The notes beneath the pieces are model-generated. The model worked only from the letters and a program-made list of their open reading frames with translations, was not told where the DNA came from and searched no databases. The translations under genes were made by a program, and so were the position numbers. A stretch of 64,000 bases of DNA from Tetrapyrgos nigripes (taxonomy: Eukaryota > Basidiomycota > Agaricomycetes > Agaricales > Campanellaceae), in NCBI GenBank assembly GCA_013368315.1, contig JAACJM010000210.1, forward strand, positions 27,501-91,500, written 5' to 3'. Every line of letters begins with the position of its first letter. Position 1 is the stretch's first letter. Shown one piece after another: positions 62,921-64,000 of the stretch.

Positions 62921-64000
62921 ATAGGACGCAACCTGCGGGCACTCTGGACACAACCTGCATGCACTTTGGATGCAACTTGCGCGCACTCTGGAAGCAACCT
63001 GTGTGCACCGCACTCTGGACGCAACCTGCGCGCACCCTGGATGCAACCTGCCCACATCCTGGAGGCAACCTGCATGCACTCTGGACGCAACCTGCACACA
63101 CTCTGGACACAACCTGCGTGCACCCTGGACACAACCTGCGTGCACCCTGGACACAACCTGCATGCACTCTGGATGCAACCTGCACACACTCTGGACACAA
63201 CCTGGATGCACCATGGACACAACTTGCATGCACTCTGGACACAACCACACAACCTGCGCACACCATGGATGCACTCTGGACGCAACCTGGGCACGGTCTG
63301 GATGCAATTTGCACACACTCTGGACGCAACTTGCACGCACTCTGGATGCAACCTGCGTGCACGCTGGATGCAACCTGCGTGCACCATGGACGCAACCTGC
63401 GCGCACCCTGGATGCAACCTGCATGTACCCTGGATGCAACCTGTGTGCACTCTGGACACACTCTGGATGCAACCTGCGTGCACCCTGCACGCAACCTGTG
63501 CGCACCCTGCATGCAACTTGCGTGCACTCTGGACGCAACCTGCATGTACTCTGGACACAACCTGCACACACCCTCGATGCAACCTGCGCACACCCTGGAC
63601 TCAACCTGTGCGCACCCTGGACACAACCTGCATGCACCCTGGATGCAACCTGCGCGCACTCTGGACGCACTCTGGACGCAACCTACACGCACCATGGACG
63701 CACTCTGGATGCAACCTGTGTGCACTCTGGACGCAACCTGTGTGCACCCTGGACGCAACTTGCATGCAACTTTGTGCACCCTGGACTCAACCTGTGTGCA
63801 CTCTGGATGCAACCTCCACACACACTGGACACAACTTGCGTGCACTCTGGAAACTTGTGCACACTCTGGATGCAACCTGCAGGCAGTCTGGATGCAACCT
63901 GCGTGCACTCTGGACACAACCTGTGCACACTCTGGAGGCAACCTGCATGCACTCTGGACACAACCTGCATGCACTCAGGACGCAACCTGTGTGCACTCTG
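62921..64000 (+). repeat. 22-bp satellite array 2, continues past the window
   Basis: Same unit and orientation as array 1, about 49 copies, entering at GGACGCAACCTGCGGGC (62,921). It contains occasional 14-bp contractions (CACTCTGGACACACTCTGGA). Open frames of up to 356 codons on the minus strand are repeat by-products. Confidence 0.95.

Noticed and set aside
62845..63996. Cys-rich 248-356 codon minus-strand ORFs
   Set aside because: Same satellite artefact as array 1.
61076..64000. CRISPR-like array
   Set aside because: Units are contiguous 22-mers without unique spacers, in a eukaryotic sequence.

Overview
The window looks like a transposon-dense, probably subtelomeric stretch of a basidiomycete (Agaricomycete) nuclear genome. 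Three things suggest this. Genes carry short GT..AG introns. The coding remnants belong to families typical of mushroom-forming fungi (TET/JBP-like dioxygenase, SNF2-like helicase, Ty3/gypsy, Ngaro-type tyrosine-recombinase retroelements, intron-bearing DDE transposases). Short TTAGGG tracts lie beside satellites, and a 22-bp satellite runs off the right end. I see no convincing conserved single-copy host gene.

Left part (1-5.6 kb): tandem and palindromic repeats built around a GACCAAGTC/GACTTGGTC motif, a ~302-bp satellite, an 89-bp array, a 163-bp minisatellite and one MITE whose empty site is visible at 30.4 kb. The satellite and its 650-bp companion recur inverted at 25.5-27.25 kb, so they bracket a ~22-kb block.

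Block 5.65-25.08 kb: a large decayed Ty3/gypsy LTR retrotransposon. It has a 5' LTR, primer-binding region, gag with zinc knuckle, protease, reverse transcriptase/RNase H, integrase, polypurine tract and a truncated 3' LTR. It carries two intron-rich genes in antisense between integrase and the 3' LTR, plus a tRNA-like sequence. Two DNA transposons are nested in it: an intron-containing DDE element (9,680-12,997) and an intact Tc1-type element (17,817-19,443). Both are flanked by TA.

Middle (27.3-49.8 kb): degenerate repeats, a SNF2-like helicase pseudogene (33.8-37.5 kb, minus), a second, apparently identical and inverted copy of the Tc1 element (42,628-44,254), a second decayed DDE transposase and unidentified gene remnants.

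Right (49.8-64 kb): a tyrosine-recombinase retroelement of Ngaro/PAT type with split direct repeats (A1-ORFs-B1-A2-B2, minus strand); a TET/JBP-like dioxygenase pseudogene directly against its truncated 5' end; a possible RNase H1 N-terminal-domain gene remnant; a gypsy gag-protease fragment; and two arrays of a 22-bp satellite.

A unifying theme is CpG decay. All substitutions I can see between the two LTRs, nearly all premature stops, and the loss of catalytic residues in RT, integrase, tyrosine recombinase and the helicase Walker A motif fit CpG to TpG/CpA change. The two Tc1 copies show none, so they are probably the youngest and possibly active elements.
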